51,412 nucleotides of DNA from Oxalobacteraceae bacterium. Lineage in GTDB: Bacteria > Pseudomonadota > Gammaproteobacteria > Burkholderiales > Burkholderiaceae_D. The notes under the pieces were generated by a model that was not told the DNA's origin, made no database searches, and saw only the letters and a list, made by a program, of their open reading frames with translations. The stretch is from the NCBI GenBank assembly GCA_900299005.1, contig OMID01000083.1, forward strand, positions 1 through 51,412, read 5' to 3'. Position numbers and translations under genes: made by a program. Each line of letters begins with the position of its first letter. The first letter of the stretch is position 1. Of this stretch, positions 18,761-26,804 are shown in pieces.

Positions 18761-19624
18761 ATGCAGCCCAAACTCGCCACTCATCCGATCGTCAACATCT
18801 CTGCTTATAAATTTGTCACTTTTAACGACACTGTCGAGCAGCGCCCCCGCTTTCAGGCCATCTGCGCCGAACTGGGACTGAAGGGCACGATCCTGCTCTC
18901 GCCCGAGGGCATCAACATGTTCCTCGCCGCAAGCCGGGAAGCCATTGATGGCTATTTGTCCTGGTTGCGCCGTGATACCCGCTTTGCAGACATCGCATGG
19001 AAAGAAAGTTTTTCCGAAAAACAGCCCTTCAACCGCATGCTAGTCAGGCTCAAGCGCGAGATCATTACGATGAAACATCCCTTGATCAAACCCGAGCAAG
19101 GCCGCGCGCCGGCGGTCACTGCCCCCATACTGAAACGCTGGCTGGATCAAGGTCATGATGATGAAGGACGCCCGGTCGTCATGCTTGACACGCGTAATGC
19201 CTTTGAGGTCGATGTAGGCAGCTTTGAGAACACGATCGACTACCGCATAGATAAATTCAGTGAATTCCCCGCGGTGATAGAAAAACACCGCGACGAGCTG
19301 AATGACAAAACGATCGTCACTTTCTGCACCGGCGGCATACGCTGCGAAAAAGCCGCCATCCACATGCAGAACATCGGCTACGAGCACGTCTATCAGCTCG
19401 AGGGCGGCATCCTGAAATATTTCGAAGAAGTGGGTGGCGCTCACTACCAGGGGGATTGCTTCGTCTTCGACCACAGGACTGCGTTAAGCCCACAGCTTCA
19501 AGAGACAGCCACCCGGCAGTGTTTCGCATGCCGCGCCGTGGTCACGCCACGCGAGCAGCTCTCGCCGCTGTATGTCGAGGGTGTCTCCTGCCCACATTGC
19601 GCCAAGGTCGTGCGGGCGGCTTAG
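18761..19624 (+). CDS. trhO: tRNA uridine(34) hydroxylase TrhO (rhodanese domain)
   Basis: TrhO (YceA) hydroxylates U34 in some tRNAs with oxygen, the first step towards cmo5U. The 287-residue protein has the N-terminal acylphosphatase-like domain with [17 protein letters not shown] and [15 protein letters not shown], then a rhodanese domain: [17 protein letters not shown], the active-site loop [10 protein letters not shown] near residue 192, and [16 protein letters not shown]. The last 45 residues hold two Cys pairs (CFAC and CPHC), which look like a small zinc ribbon present in part of this family. It is followed 18 bases later by dinB. Confidence 0.93.
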   Translation: MQPKLATHPIVNISAYKFVTFNDTVEQRPRFQAICAELGLKGTILLSPEGINMFLAASREAIDGYLSWLRRDTRFADIAWKESFSEKQPFNRMLVRLKREIITMKHPLIKPEQGRAPAVTAPILKRWLDQGHDDEGRPVVMLDTRNAFEVDVGSFENTIDYRIDKFSEFPAVIEKHRDELNDKTIVTFCTGGIRCEKAAIHMQNIGYEHVYQLEGGILKYFEEVGGAHYQGDCFVFDHRTALSPQLQETATRQCFACRAVVTPREQLSPLYVEGVSCPHCAKVVRAA

Positions 19625-19642
19625 CCTGAGGGCGGGCAAGTC

Positions 19643-20830
19643 ATGTCCGGACAAATCGAGAGCGCATCCGTCTGCACCGGCGGACCACAGCGCCGCATTG
19701 CTCATCTCGACATGGATGCATTCTATGCCTCCGTCGAATTACTGCGGTATCCGGAACTTCGAGGTTATCCGGTGGTGATCGGTGGTCGGATGCGTCATCA
19801 CCCCACAGAGCGCAATCAAGGTTCCCGAGATTTCGCGCGTCTGCGCGACTACGCGGGCCGAGGCGTGGTAACGACCTCAACATATGAAGCCCGTGCGCTG
19901 GGCGTCTTTTCTGCCATGGGCATGATGAAAGCCGCAAAACTGGCACCGGATGCCTTCTTGCTGCCTGCCGATTTCGACGCCTACCGTCACTACTCTCGCT
20001 TGTTCAAAACTGCCGTGGCTGCGATTGCGCCGGTCATTGAGGATCGGGGCATCGATGAAATCTACATCGATCTGACAGAGATCGATGAAGAGAGCCGCGC
20101 TCTGGCCGGGCGTCTCAAGCAGGCGGTGCGTGAATCTACCGGCTTGACCTGTTCGATAGGTATCGCACCCAATAAACTGCTGGCGAAAATCTCATCCGAG
20201 CTGGACAAACCCGACGGAATCACGCTGCTGCATCTATCCGATGTTCAACACCGCATCTGGCCGATGGCGGTACGAAAGATCAATGGTATCGGGCCCAAGG
20301 CCGGCGCGAAACTGCAGGCACTGGGGATACACACCATCGGCGAGCTGGCAGCGGCTGATGCCAGCGGACTGATTCAGGCGTTTGGCCGCAGCTATGGAGA
20401 GTGGTTGCATCAGGTGGCGCATGGCAGAGACGAGCGTCCGGTCGTGACACGATCGGAGCCAAAATCCATCAGCCGCGAAACCACCTTCGAGCGTGACCTC
20501 CACGCAAGACAGGACAGAGAACAACTCTCCGAGATCTTTACCAGTCTGTGCGTGCGAGTCGCAGGAGATTTGCAGCGTAAAGCCTATGTGGGACGCACGG
20601 TGGGCATCAAACTGCGGTATGACGATTTTCAGACGGTGACGCGCGACATCACGATCGATGCGGCGACTGATGAGGCGACAGTCATTCGCCAAGCTGCGGG
20701 CGAATGTCTCAAGCGCGTGAAGCTGGACAAGCGACTGCGCCTGCTAGGCGTGCGCGTAGGCACGCTGATAAAAAAATCTGAGCTGCCCAGCGCCGCTGCA
20801 CCCATTCAGGCGCAGCTGGTACTGGATTGA
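19643..20830 (+). CDS. dinB: DNA polymerase IV
   Basis: Pol IV is the Y-family translesion polymerase. The 395-residue protein has HLDMDAFYASVEL with the first catalytic Asp, YEARALGVFSAMGM, the palm motif DRGIDEIYIDLT in place of the common SIDEAFLD, CSIGIAPNKLLAKISS, the thumb HhH INGIGPKAGAKLQALGI, and a little-finger domain. An insertion of about 20 residues (about residues 50-70) before the VVTTSTYEAR segment is typical of burkholderial DinB as I recall them. No LexA box is obvious upstream; the gene sits 18 bases behind trhO. The C-terminal IQAQLVLD may be a weak beta-clamp motif. Its stop directly abuts that of convergent ohr. Confidence 0.93.
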   Translation: MSGQIESASVCTGGPQRRIAHLDMDAFYASVELLRYPELRGYPVVIGGRMRHHPTERNQGSRDFARLRDYAGRGVVTTSTYEARALGVFSAMGMMKAAKLAPDAFLLPADFDAYRHYSRLFKTAVAAIAPVIEDRGIDEIYIDLTEIDEESRALAGRLKQAVRESTGLTCSIGIAPNKLLAKISSELDKPDGITLLHLSDVQHRIWPMAVRKINGIGPKAGAKLQALGIHTIGELAAADASGLIQAFGRSYGEWLHQVAHGRDERPVVTRSEPKSISRETTFERDLHARQDREQLSEIFTSLCVRVAGDLQRKAYVGRTVGIKLRYDDFQTVTRDITIDAATDEATVIRQAAGECLKRVKLDKRLRLLGVRVGTLIKKSELPSAAAPIQAQLVLD

Positions 20831-21259
20831 TCAGCCAACCGACAGATCAACAATGATGTTGCCGCGCGTGGCGTTCGAATAGGGGCAGACCTGGTGAGCA
20901 GCATCGACCAATGCTAATGCCTGCTCGCGCTCTACTCCGGGCAAATGAATCACCATCTTGACCGACAAACCAAAACCCCCCGGTATGGGACCGATAGCGA
21001 CACTCGCGTCAATGCTTGCATCCGCAGATATTTTGGCTTTCTTCTGACTGGCGACATGCTTTAGCGCCCCCATGAAACAGGCCGAGTAGCCGGCAGCAAA
21101 TAACTGTTCCGGGTTGGTACCTTTGCCATCGCCACCCATTTCTGGTGGCAGAGCCAATTTGACATCGAGCAGCTTGTCGTCGGTCACAGAACGACCATCA
21201 CGACCACCGGTAGTGTGAGCGTGCGCAGTGTAAAGAACTTTATCAAGTAGGGTAGGCAT
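20831..21259 (-). CDS. ohr: Organic hydroperoxide resistance protein
   Basis: Ohr reduces organic and fatty-acid hydroperoxides with a lipoyl-dependent Cys pair. The 142-residue protein has both catalytic cysteines: C61 in AAGYSACFMGAL and C125 in HQVCPYSNATRGN, plus the active-site Arg and Glu region (TGGRDGRS and NPEQLFA). Length is normal. It lies downstream of ohrR on the same strand with a 123-base gap, the classical pairing, and is probably induced when OhrR is oxidised. The gap has no clear copy of the ohrR operator, so read-through from the ohrR promoter may matter. Confidence 0.96.
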   Translation of the reverse strand: MPTLLDKVLYTAHAHTTGGRDGRSVTDDKLLDVKLALPPEMGGDGKGTNPEQLFAAGYSACFMGALKHVASQKKAKISADASIDASVAIGPIPGGFGLSVKMVIHLPGVEREQALALVDAAHQVCPYSNATRGNIIVDLSVG

Positions 21260-21382
21260 GGCGTTTCCAATACAGTAGTAAATGAATGAGTCGTCGGTGA
21301 ATGTGTCGTCGGTTGAGGAGTTGGGCTGAGATTCACCTCAGGGAATTTCAGAACAGTGCGCAAGCGGGTGCCAAGGGCCTGC

Positions 21383-21832
21383 TCAGGCGGCTAGTCGTTG
21401 CCGAAGTTGTTGTAGCTGCCTGGTCAGACTGACCAGCTCCGGTACAGAGCACTGCGTGGCGGCAAGCACACAGTGCGGGATGTCTCCGGCTTTTTGCCTG
21501 AGCCGGCGGCCAGCGGCGCTCAATTGCACCAGAACGCGACGCTCATCTTCGGTGTCACGCAATCTGTGCACCAGCCCCGTAGATGCCAGACGCTTGAGCA
21601 AGGGTGTCAGTGTGCCGGAGTCCAGCGATAGTCTCGCCCCGATCTCGGAGACCGTCAGGTCGTCACCCTCCCACAGCACCAGCATCACCAGATATTGTGG
21701 ATACGTGATGCCGAGCTCGTCCAGCAAGGGCTTGTACACCTTGCTCATGGCCAGCGAGGTCGAGTACAGCGCAAAACAAAGCTGATTATCGAGAAGCAGC
21801 GCGTTCGCGGGATTGAGCGCAGGGGGCGACAT
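21383..21832 (-). CDS. ohrR: Organic hydroperoxide sensor/repressor OhrR (MarR family)
   Basis: OhrR represses ohr and itself and lets go of DNA when a cysteine is oxidised. The 149-residue MarR-family protein has the reactive Cys at C19 (NQLCFALYS), tyrosines at 33 and 44 that hydrogen-bond it in known structures, the winged helix (VSEIGARLSLDSGTLTPLLKRLASTGLV), and C-terminal Cys at 121 and 128. A C-terminal Cys makes it a 2-Cys OhrR like that of Xanthomonas, with disulfide-based sensing. A strong palindrome sits 19 bases before its start codon. Confidence 0.94.
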   Translation of the reverse strand: MSPPALNPANALLLDNQLCFALYSTSLAMSKVYKPLLDELGITYPQYLVMLVLWEGDDLTVSEIGARLSLDSGTLTPLLKRLASTGLVHRLRDTEDERRVLVQLSAAGRRLRQKAGDIPHCVLAATQCSVPELVSLTRQLQQLRQRLAA

Positions 21833-21850
21833 GGAATTAAATATAGCACA

Positions 21851-21876
21851 AAATTAAATTGCGTACAATTAAATTT
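21851..21876. promoter_or_regulatory. Putative OhrR operator
   Basis: An A/T-rich inverted repeat with 11-base arms, AAATTAAATTG and CAATTAAATTT, around a CGTA centre; 10 of 11 positions pair. It lies right upstream of ohrR, where autorepression would act. The TTAAATTG/CAATTAA core resembles known OhrR boxes. Binding is inferred. Confidence 0.75.
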
Positions 21877-22068
21877 CCAGTGAGCCTTAGCCACCGGACA
21901 CTCGCGCCACATACCCCCGCCTGCCCACAGTAGCTGACTCGATAGCGTCTGCGCCCCTGAAAGTTACTTGTTGTATCAATGGACTCGAACTCAAAACACC
22001 AATCCTGCGAGGTCAGCGGATAATTACCCTTCTCTCGTGACACCGCAGAATTTACAACAGGACCTTCC

Positions 22069-22947
22069 TTGCTCTACACCGGACGATTCGCACCCTCACC
22101 CACTGGCCCGCTGCATGCGGGTTCGCTGGTTGCAGCACTGGCCAGTTATCTTGACGCGAGGGCGCACCAGGGTCGATGGCTCATCAGGATGGAAGACATT
22201 GATGAGGCCCGCACCATGCCGGGGGCGGCCGATAGCATCATCACTGCCTTGCGTGATTTCGGCATGACCTCGGATGACGACATTCTCTGGCAAAGCAAGC
22301 GCAAGTGGCGCTATGAGCAGGCCTTCGCTCGGCTGAGTGCTCGCGTCTATCCCTGTGGCTGCAGTCGCAAGGAAATCGCGGATTCGCGGGGGAGCATTGC
22401 TGCGGATGGCGCAGCGATCTACCCGGGCACCTGCCGCCATGGTCTCGCGCCAGAGCGCACGGCGCGCGCCTGGCGCCTGCGCGTTCCCGATCCGGATCAT
22501 CCCGACGACCTGATCGAGGTGGATGACCGCTGGCAGGGAATTTTTCGCGAGCGTTTGTCAGCCACAGTGGGGGATTTCGTCTTGAAGCGCGCGGACGGGT
22601 ACTGGGCCTATCAGCTTGCGGTCGTGGTCGATGATGCCGAGCAGGCGGTGACGGATGTGGTGCGCGGCGCTGATTTGCTCGAATCAACAGCGCGTCAGAT
22701 CTATCTGCAGCGACAGCTGGATTACCCGATGCCACGCTACTTGCATGTCCCCGTGCTTGCCAATGCTGCTGGTGTAAAGCTCTCCAAGCAAACCGGCGCA
22801 GCACCGATTGACTGCCGCCGTCCGGTTCAGCAATTACAGCAAGCGGCGAAATGGTTAGGGCTGGATGTGCTACCCGCAGCAACTACCGTGCAAGCGTTCT
22901 GGTCAGCTGCTGTGCCCGTGTGGGCACAGCGCTTTGGGATCAGGTAA
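22069..22947 (+). CDS. gluQ: Glutamyl-queuosine tRNA(Asp) synthetase
   Basis: GluQ activates glutamate and attaches it to queuosine at position 34 of tRNA-Asp. It is a truncated paralogue of GluRS without the anticodon-binding domain. The 292-residue protein has the HIGH-like [29 protein letters not shown], a zinc site with [10 protein letters not shown] and YPGTCRHG, the [25 protein letters not shown] segment, and VKLSKQTGA in place of KMSKS. The start is TTG at 22069, with AGGA upstream; no ATG is in frame before the motif and the frame opens only at 22024. It works in the same pathway as queG at the other end of the window. Confidence 0.93.
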   Translation: MLYTGRFAPSPTGPLHAGSLVAALASYLDARAHQGRWLIRMEDIDEARTMPGAADSIITALRDFGMTSDDDILWQSKRKWRYEQAFARLSARVYPCGCSRKEIADSRGSIAADGAAIYPGTCRHGLAPERTARAWRLRVPDPDHPDDLIEVDDRWQGIFRERLSATVGDFVLKRADGYWAYQLAVVVDDAEQAVTDVVRGADLLESTARQIYLQRQLDYPMPRYLHVPVLANAAGVKLSKQTGAAPIDCRRPVQQLQQAAKWLGLDVLPAATTVQAFWSAAVPVWAQRFGIR

Positions 22948-22952
22948 GTCGC

Positions 22953-23059
22953 AAGAACCTATCTCGTTAGGTTGATGGCAAGTCGACCATCCGACGGATA
23001 GTACAACCCTACGGCAAGGTATTGGCAACGCCACCAGCGACCTGACGAGATTGGTTCTT
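22953..23059. repeat. Imperfect inverted-repeat element between gluQ and rhlE
   Basis: The sequence from AAGAACC (22953) to GGTTCTT (23059) forms arms of about 23 bases that pair with around four mismatches (left AAGAACCTATCTCGTTAGG, right arm ending in GACGAGATTGGTTCTT). The middle of about 60 bases is not coding. It fills nearly the whole gap between two convergent genes, so it may be a shared terminator structure or a MITE-like repeat. No target duplication is clear. Confidence 0.5.
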
Positions 23060-23075
23060 AGCGTCAGGCAAGAGG

Positions 23076-24515
23076 TCAAGACTTGCGAACACCCCCCAGG
23101 AGCGCAGCGCGTCTGACGGGCTGGCTGGTTTTTGCGTTTGACGGCACAGGCTCTGCCTTGGGCTCAGCAGGCAGACTGGGCTCGTAAGGTTTCAGGAACC
23201 ACGGATCGACTTTTTCTTTGCGCGGCGGCTGCGCCCGTTCGCCGCGATGCTGGCTGCGTTCGTGACGTTCGTGACGCTCTGCGCGCTCAAAACGGTCGCC
23301 GCGATCGGTCTGACGAGACACGCGTCCACTAAAGCCCTCGATCAGCGCCGGCACCAGCTTTTGCTTGATCAGTTTTTCGATGTCAGCCAGGAGGCGTGCA
23401 TCTTTGTCCGAGTACAGGGACCACGCATCACCCGATGCGCCAGCGCGGCCAGTACGACCGATGCGATGTACATAGTCTTCCGCGTTGTAGGGCAGGTCAT
23501 AATTGATCACGCAAGGCAGCTCGGCGATATCCAGTCCGCGCGCTGCCACGTCAGTTGCGACCAGCACATCAATGCTGCCGTTCTTGAATGCCTCCAGCGC
23601 CGCCATGCGTTCGTTCTGGGTCTTGTCACCATGAATGGCAGCTGCCCTAATTCCGTGGCGCTCAAGCTCTCTCGAGAGGCGCGATGCCCCGATCTTGGTG
23701 TTCGAGAACACCAGCACCTGTTTGAGTTCACGCTCGCGCAGCAAATGCACGACCGCGTCTCGTTTGGCTTCTTCGTCCACCTTGTAAATCACCTGCGAAA
23801 CACGATCAGCAGTCGCATTGCTGCGTGCGACTTCGACCAGCACGGGATTGGTCAAAAAGCTCGCCGCCAGTTTCTTGATCTCGGGCGAGAAAGTGGCAGA
23901 GAACATCAGGTTCTGACGTTTTTTGGGCAAGAGGTTGATGATGCGTTGCAGGTCAGGCAAAAACCCCATGTCAAGCATGCGATCAGCCTCATCCATCACA
24001 AAGATCTGGGTCTGGGAAAGATTCAGCACCTTCTGCTGCACATGATCGAGCAAGCGGCCGGGGGTTGCGATCAGGATCTCGACTCCCGATCTCAGCGCGG
24101 CAGTCTGCGGTGCCATATCGACGCCACCAAAGACGACCGTGGACCGCAGCGGTGTGTGGCGGGAGTAGGCCTTGACGTTGTCGGCCACCTGATCCGCCAG
24201 TTCGCGCGTGGGGGTGAGCACCAGTGCGCGCACCGGGTGGCGGGCAGGCGAGGCGCTGGTATTCGCGTGCGCAATTAGTCGTTGAATAATGGGCAGCGAG
24301 AAACTCGCAGTCTTCCCGGTGCCGGTCTGCGCGGCGCCCATCACATCGCGTCCTTGCAGGACGACGGGTATCGCCTTGGCCTGGATGGGTGTAGGGTGCG
24401 CATAGCCCTGTTCTGCGAGTGATTGCAGCACAGGCGCAGCGAGGCCGAAATCTTCAAATCGGGGAAGGGCGGCCGGGATATCAGCGGGAGGCTGCGGGGC
24501 GTTGAGTTCGGTCAT
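23076..24515 (-). CDS. rhlE: DEAD-box ATP-dependent RNA helicase, RhlE-like
   Basis: A 479-residue RNA helicase involved in ribosome assembly or RNA decay. All core motifs are present: Q motif GYAHPTPIQAKAIP, Walker A AQTGTGKTASF, PTRELA, TPGRLLDH, DEAD in FVMDEADRMLDMGF, SAT in FSATF, then VFSNTK, ATDVAARGLDI and HRIGRTGRAG. The C-terminal 90 residues are rich in Arg, His and Glu (RHERHERSQHRGE), a basic tail common in RhlE. RhlE is the best fit among DEAD-box subfamilies by motif spacing and tail, but I cannot exclude another subgroup name. Confidence 0.9.
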   Translation of the reverse strand: MTELNAPQPPADIPAALPRFEDFGLAAPVLQSLAEQGYAHPTPIQAKAIPVVLQGRDVMGAAQTGTGKTASFSLPIIQRLIAHANTSASPARHPVRALVLTPTRELADQVADNVKAYSRHTPLRSTVVFGGVDMAPQTAALRSGVEILIATPGRLLDHVQQKVLNLSQTQIFVMDEADRMLDMGFLPDLQRIINLLPKKRQNLMFSATFSPEIKKLAASFLTNPVLVEVARSNATADRVSQVIYKVDEEAKRDAVVHLLRERELKQVLVFSNTKIGASRLSRELERHGIRAAAIHGDKTQNERMAALEAFKNGSIDVLVATDVAARGLDIAELPCVINYDLPYNAEDYVHRIGRTGRAGASGDAWSLYSDKDARLLADIEKLIKQKLVPALIEGFSGRVSRQTDRGDRFERAERHERHERSQHRGERAQPPRKEKVDPWFLKPYEPSLPAEPKAEPVPSNAKTSQPVRRAALLGGVRKS

Positions 24516-24779
24516 TCGATGGATTTGGTTTAGCGCTAAAGTATAGCACTCACACGCCCCTCGACTCGGCCTTTTGATGTGCTAAGGGATTGATTCGAAA
24601 GGATTCCCCCAATCGCTCACGGCATCGCTAATGGCGAAGTACTCTCGCTCGGGCCACAGGTCAAGCCAACCCGACAGCGGGAGGAATATCACTTTTGAGA
24701 AGCGTAAGTCCCGTGAGGCCTGCAAGAGAATGGTGTTTCGGGTATCCGGCCGCCGGGAACGGCAGAGGGCTTAAAGCGA

Positions 24780-25571
24780 TCAGCCAATGATGGAAGCCAA
24801 ATTTCGGGCCATCATCGCCTGCTGCGCGGAGCGTATCGCGCGCTTCTTGTCTTCCGAGGTCATCAGCGCCGAAAACAAGTTCTCATCATTAGCGGGATCT
24901 GCCAGGTCTTCAAGCAAGGGATTGAAGTCGCGCTGCGCGATTTTGCGCAACATATGCATGAAGTTGTTCTGCAGACTGTCCTTGTGGGGTTTGACATCAC
25001 AGAGCAGCTTTTCCGGTACCAGAAAATCAACATAGAGTGCCGGTGCTTTTACCTCGTGCTGCTGGAACCAGGCTTTCAGCAAACGCGTTTCCCTGCTCCT
25101 GCCAGCCCGCAGGACATCATCCACGTGACGAACAAGGTTGGTCTGCAAGACGCTCTGGTCGTCCGAGCGATAGAGCATGTGATCGTCGGTAGATCCGGGC
25201 ATCAGCCGGGCAGGAAAGACATCAATATCCAGACCGTTTTGTCGAATGCGAAGCGCCATGCCGTTTTTGCTCACGCGCGGATACCGTTCGATCAAATAAC
25301 CATAGAGCGATTCGTAGCTTGAACGTATACCGCCAGCATTACGATGACAATCGTTTGATAGCAGCAGCAATAGCTTCACGGGTGAGGAGCGGGCAGTGGA
25401 AGTTTGCCTGGCGTGCGAACCCACATCCCGTAGTGCCACAAAATAGTGCTGTGCCCACGCCATCAGCTCGGACCCTACCTTGAGCACGCGCGCCGACTGC
25501 CCGTCCGGTTGCTTCGCGGGTAGATGGCGATCGATGATGTCTTGCAGGTAGGGTTCGGGGTTGTTGGCCAT
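24780..25571 (-). CDS. Nucleotidyltransferase-superfamily protein with degenerate active site
   Basis: A 263-residue protein that aligns by eye along its length with CD-NTase/SMODS-like nucleotidyltransferases. Residues 51-72 follow the GS-x-A-[KR]-x-T block that normally reads on into DVDL; here the two metal-binding aspartates are Pro64 and Lys66. The third carboxylate is kept (D117 in LDIDVFPARL). The later LQTNLVRHVDDVLRAGRSRETRLLKAW, ALYVDFLV and C-terminal DPANDEN motifs are typical of the family. It is therefore likely inactive as a cyclase or transferase, possibly a binding or regulatory protein. No effector gene of a CBASS type is next to it. I know no gene name for it. Confidence 0.6.
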   Translation of the reverse strand: MANNPEPYLQDIIDRHLPAKQPDGQSARVLKVGSELMAWAQHYFVALRDVGSHARQTSTARSSPVKLLLLLSNDCHRNAGGIRSSYESLYGYLIERYPRVSKNGMALRIRQNGLDIDVFPARLMPGSTDDHMLYRSDDQSVLQTNLVRHVDDVLRAGRSRETRLLKAWFQQHEVKAPALYVDFLVPEKLLCDVKPHKDSLQNNFMHMLRKIAQRDFNPLLEDLADPANDENLFSALMTSEDKKRAIRSAQQAMMARNLASIIG

Positions 25572-25759
25572 GGCTTGCCACTCCTCGAGAAACAGGAATG
25601 CCAGGAGATTCCATCCAACTGGTTAATCGGCTGGGGCTGGGGATTTCTGAAGGGAGCAATGAGTGAAGCGCGCCTTGCAGAACGCAAGATATCAAATAAA
25701 TAACGCTCCGATCTCATCGACAAGCCACCTACGGGTCGCCCATCCGAAAAATTCAGATC

Positions 25760-25773
25760 ACATCACGTGATGT
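25760..25773. promoter_or_regulatory. Perfect 14-bp palindrome, possible operator
   Basis: ACATCACGTGATGT is fully self-complementary and lies about 190 bases upstream of the nucleotidyltransferase-like gene. It could be a binding site for a dimeric regulator; no candidate regulator is adjacent. Confidence 0.3.
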
Positions 25774-25847
25774 CGATTCGATGAACGTCGCAGACCGACG
25801 AGATCATGTGGCGGGAAGGTAGCAAAGACAACACTTACTGCAGGCCT

Positions 25848-25892
25848 CCCTCATCGGAGGCAAATAGAGAACAAACGCCTCGCTGATGAGGG
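25848..25892. other. Stem-loop with 13-bp interrupted stem
   Basis: CCCTCATC-G-GAGGC pairs with GCCTC-GCT-GATGAGGG across a 15-base loop. It lies 28 bases before the strong hairpin at 25921, so both could belong to one small transcript, or they may be leftover terminator structures. No promoter is clear. Confidence 0.4.
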
Positions 25893-25920
25893 CGAGATCA
25901 AGATCAAAAAACCATTAAAC

Positions 25921-25946
25921 AAAAACCCGCGCAATCGCGGGTTTTT
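25921..25946. terminator. Strong bidirectional terminator
   Basis: AAAAACCCGCG-CAAT-CGCGGGTTTTT is a perfect 11-bp stem with T-runs on both strands. On the minus strand it follows the tRNA 3'-half repeat by a few bases, so it was probably the original terminator of the tRNA-Ile2 gene before the element inserted. Confidence 0.8.
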
Positions 25947-25957
25947 GCTTTTTCCTG

Positions 25958-26001
25958 TGGTGGCCCCCGTGAGTCGAACACGGCACCAACGAATTATGAG
26001 T
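25958..26001 (-). repeat. att-like copy of the tRNA-Ile2 3' half
   Basis: On the minus strand this 44-base segment repeats the tRNA-Ile2 gene from the anticodon (ACTCATAAT) through the T-arm to CCA. It differs from the intact copy at 26637-26715 by one substitution and shortened G and C runs. A direct repeat of a tRNA 3' end next to an integrase is the standard mark of site-specific integration. Confidence 0.82.
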
Positions 26002-26590
26002 GAAGGCACTCAAATTGAGTGCTGCGTTATGTGACAGCAGGGTGCTGTTGCTGGGCTCTTTCCCCATGCGCTTTATCCTGCCAGCGTCCAAATGGTCCAG
26101 TGCTGCGGAATCAATACTGGTGATTAGGCGATTGCCCAATGCTGGAATCAGGTAGTCTTCAATGATGCGCTTGTAGTCGCCATAGGAAACCTTGCCCTGA
26201 TTGCTGGCGACTTTATCGTCTAGGCGTTTTATCGCCAGCTTGGCTACGTCTCTGAAGCGTCTAGTGACGACTGGGATGTTTGAGCGTTTGCGTATCTCCG
26301 CTTCAATCATTAGCTCGCGGGCTTTTTTCTTAGCCAGCTTTAAGTCGCACTCTTTGGTTGAAGCTCGCTGCCACTGTCCGTCAATCTTGTATCTGCACTG
26401 CCAAATAGAACTGCGTTCCCGTCTGTAAACGACGAGTTCATTTGCCATCAGTATGTGAGTTGTTTCTTTTTGCTCGCGCATAGCAGCACTGTAATTTCAG
26501 CGTAAAAAATGGGCAAACGAATTCAGTGTTCAAGCAAAACCCGGTGGGCAAAAGTGTGTAAGTGGTGTGCAAGCAATTTTGACAAAGCAA

Positions 26591-26618
26591 AAGGGGCTAC
26601 GTTTTCACGCAACCCCTT
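26591..26618. terminator. Hairpin downstream of tRNA-Ile2
   Basis: AAGGGGCTACGT-TTTC-ACGCAACCCCTT pairs over 12 positions when wobbles are allowed. It lies about 20 bases beyond the tRNA 3' end on the minus strand, inside the element relic, and could end tRNA transcription. The following T-run is weak. Confidence 0.5.
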
Positions 26619-26636
26619 GATTTCACTGCTTATTTT

Positions 26637-26715
<79 letters not shown>

Positions 26716-26758
26716 GAAATGGGTAGTACAAGGTCGAGAGATTTTATCTCGTGGAAGA

Positions 26759-26791
26759 CAGGACGGCGAGGGGTGGGCCCTGACCGCCCTG
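26759..26791 (-). terminator. Possible rpoD terminator
   Basis: On the minus strand CAGGGCGG pairs with CCGTCCTG (one G-U pair) around a 17-base loop, starting 14 bases after the rpoD stop. Only a short pyrimidine tract follows, so the evidence is weak. Confidence 0.35.
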
Positions 26792-26804
26792 CTTTTTCGT
26801 TGTA

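Larger units (their letters stand above)
25572..25957. other. Gene-free accessory gap with stem-loops
   Basis: This stretch between the nucleotidyltransferase-like gene and the att repeat holds no convincing protein gene beyond the last codons of the integrase relic. It contains a 14-base palindrome (25760-25773), a long stem-loop (25848-25892) and a strong terminator (25921-25946), each listed separately. Confidence 0.5.
25915..26448 (-). pseudogene. Truncated phage-type tyrosine integrase
   Basis: From ATG 26448 (another ATG lies at 26481) the frame encodes the N-terminal and core-binding part of a tRNA-targeted integrase: a basic start with SIWQCRYKIDGQWQRAS, an AKKKARELMIEAEIRKRSN linker, and YKRIIEDYLIPALGNRLITSID as in SAM-like core-binding domains. 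After about 145 residues (SNSTLLSHNAALN) the protein runs into the att repeat and ends with about 30 unrelated residues translated from it. The catalytic domain with the R-H-R-Y residues is missing, so it cannot recombine DNA. It is the remnant of an element lost by internal deletion. Confidence 0.82.

Noticed and set aside
23247-24278. Plus-strand frame of 343 codons inside rhlE
   Set aside because: Antisense to a complete DEAD-box helicase; composition is that of a complement frame.
24780-25571. Complete CBASS-type defence system
   Set aside because: There is no adjacent effector, Cap2/Cap3-like gene or HORMA/TRIP13, and the active site is degenerate, so only the single gene is reported.
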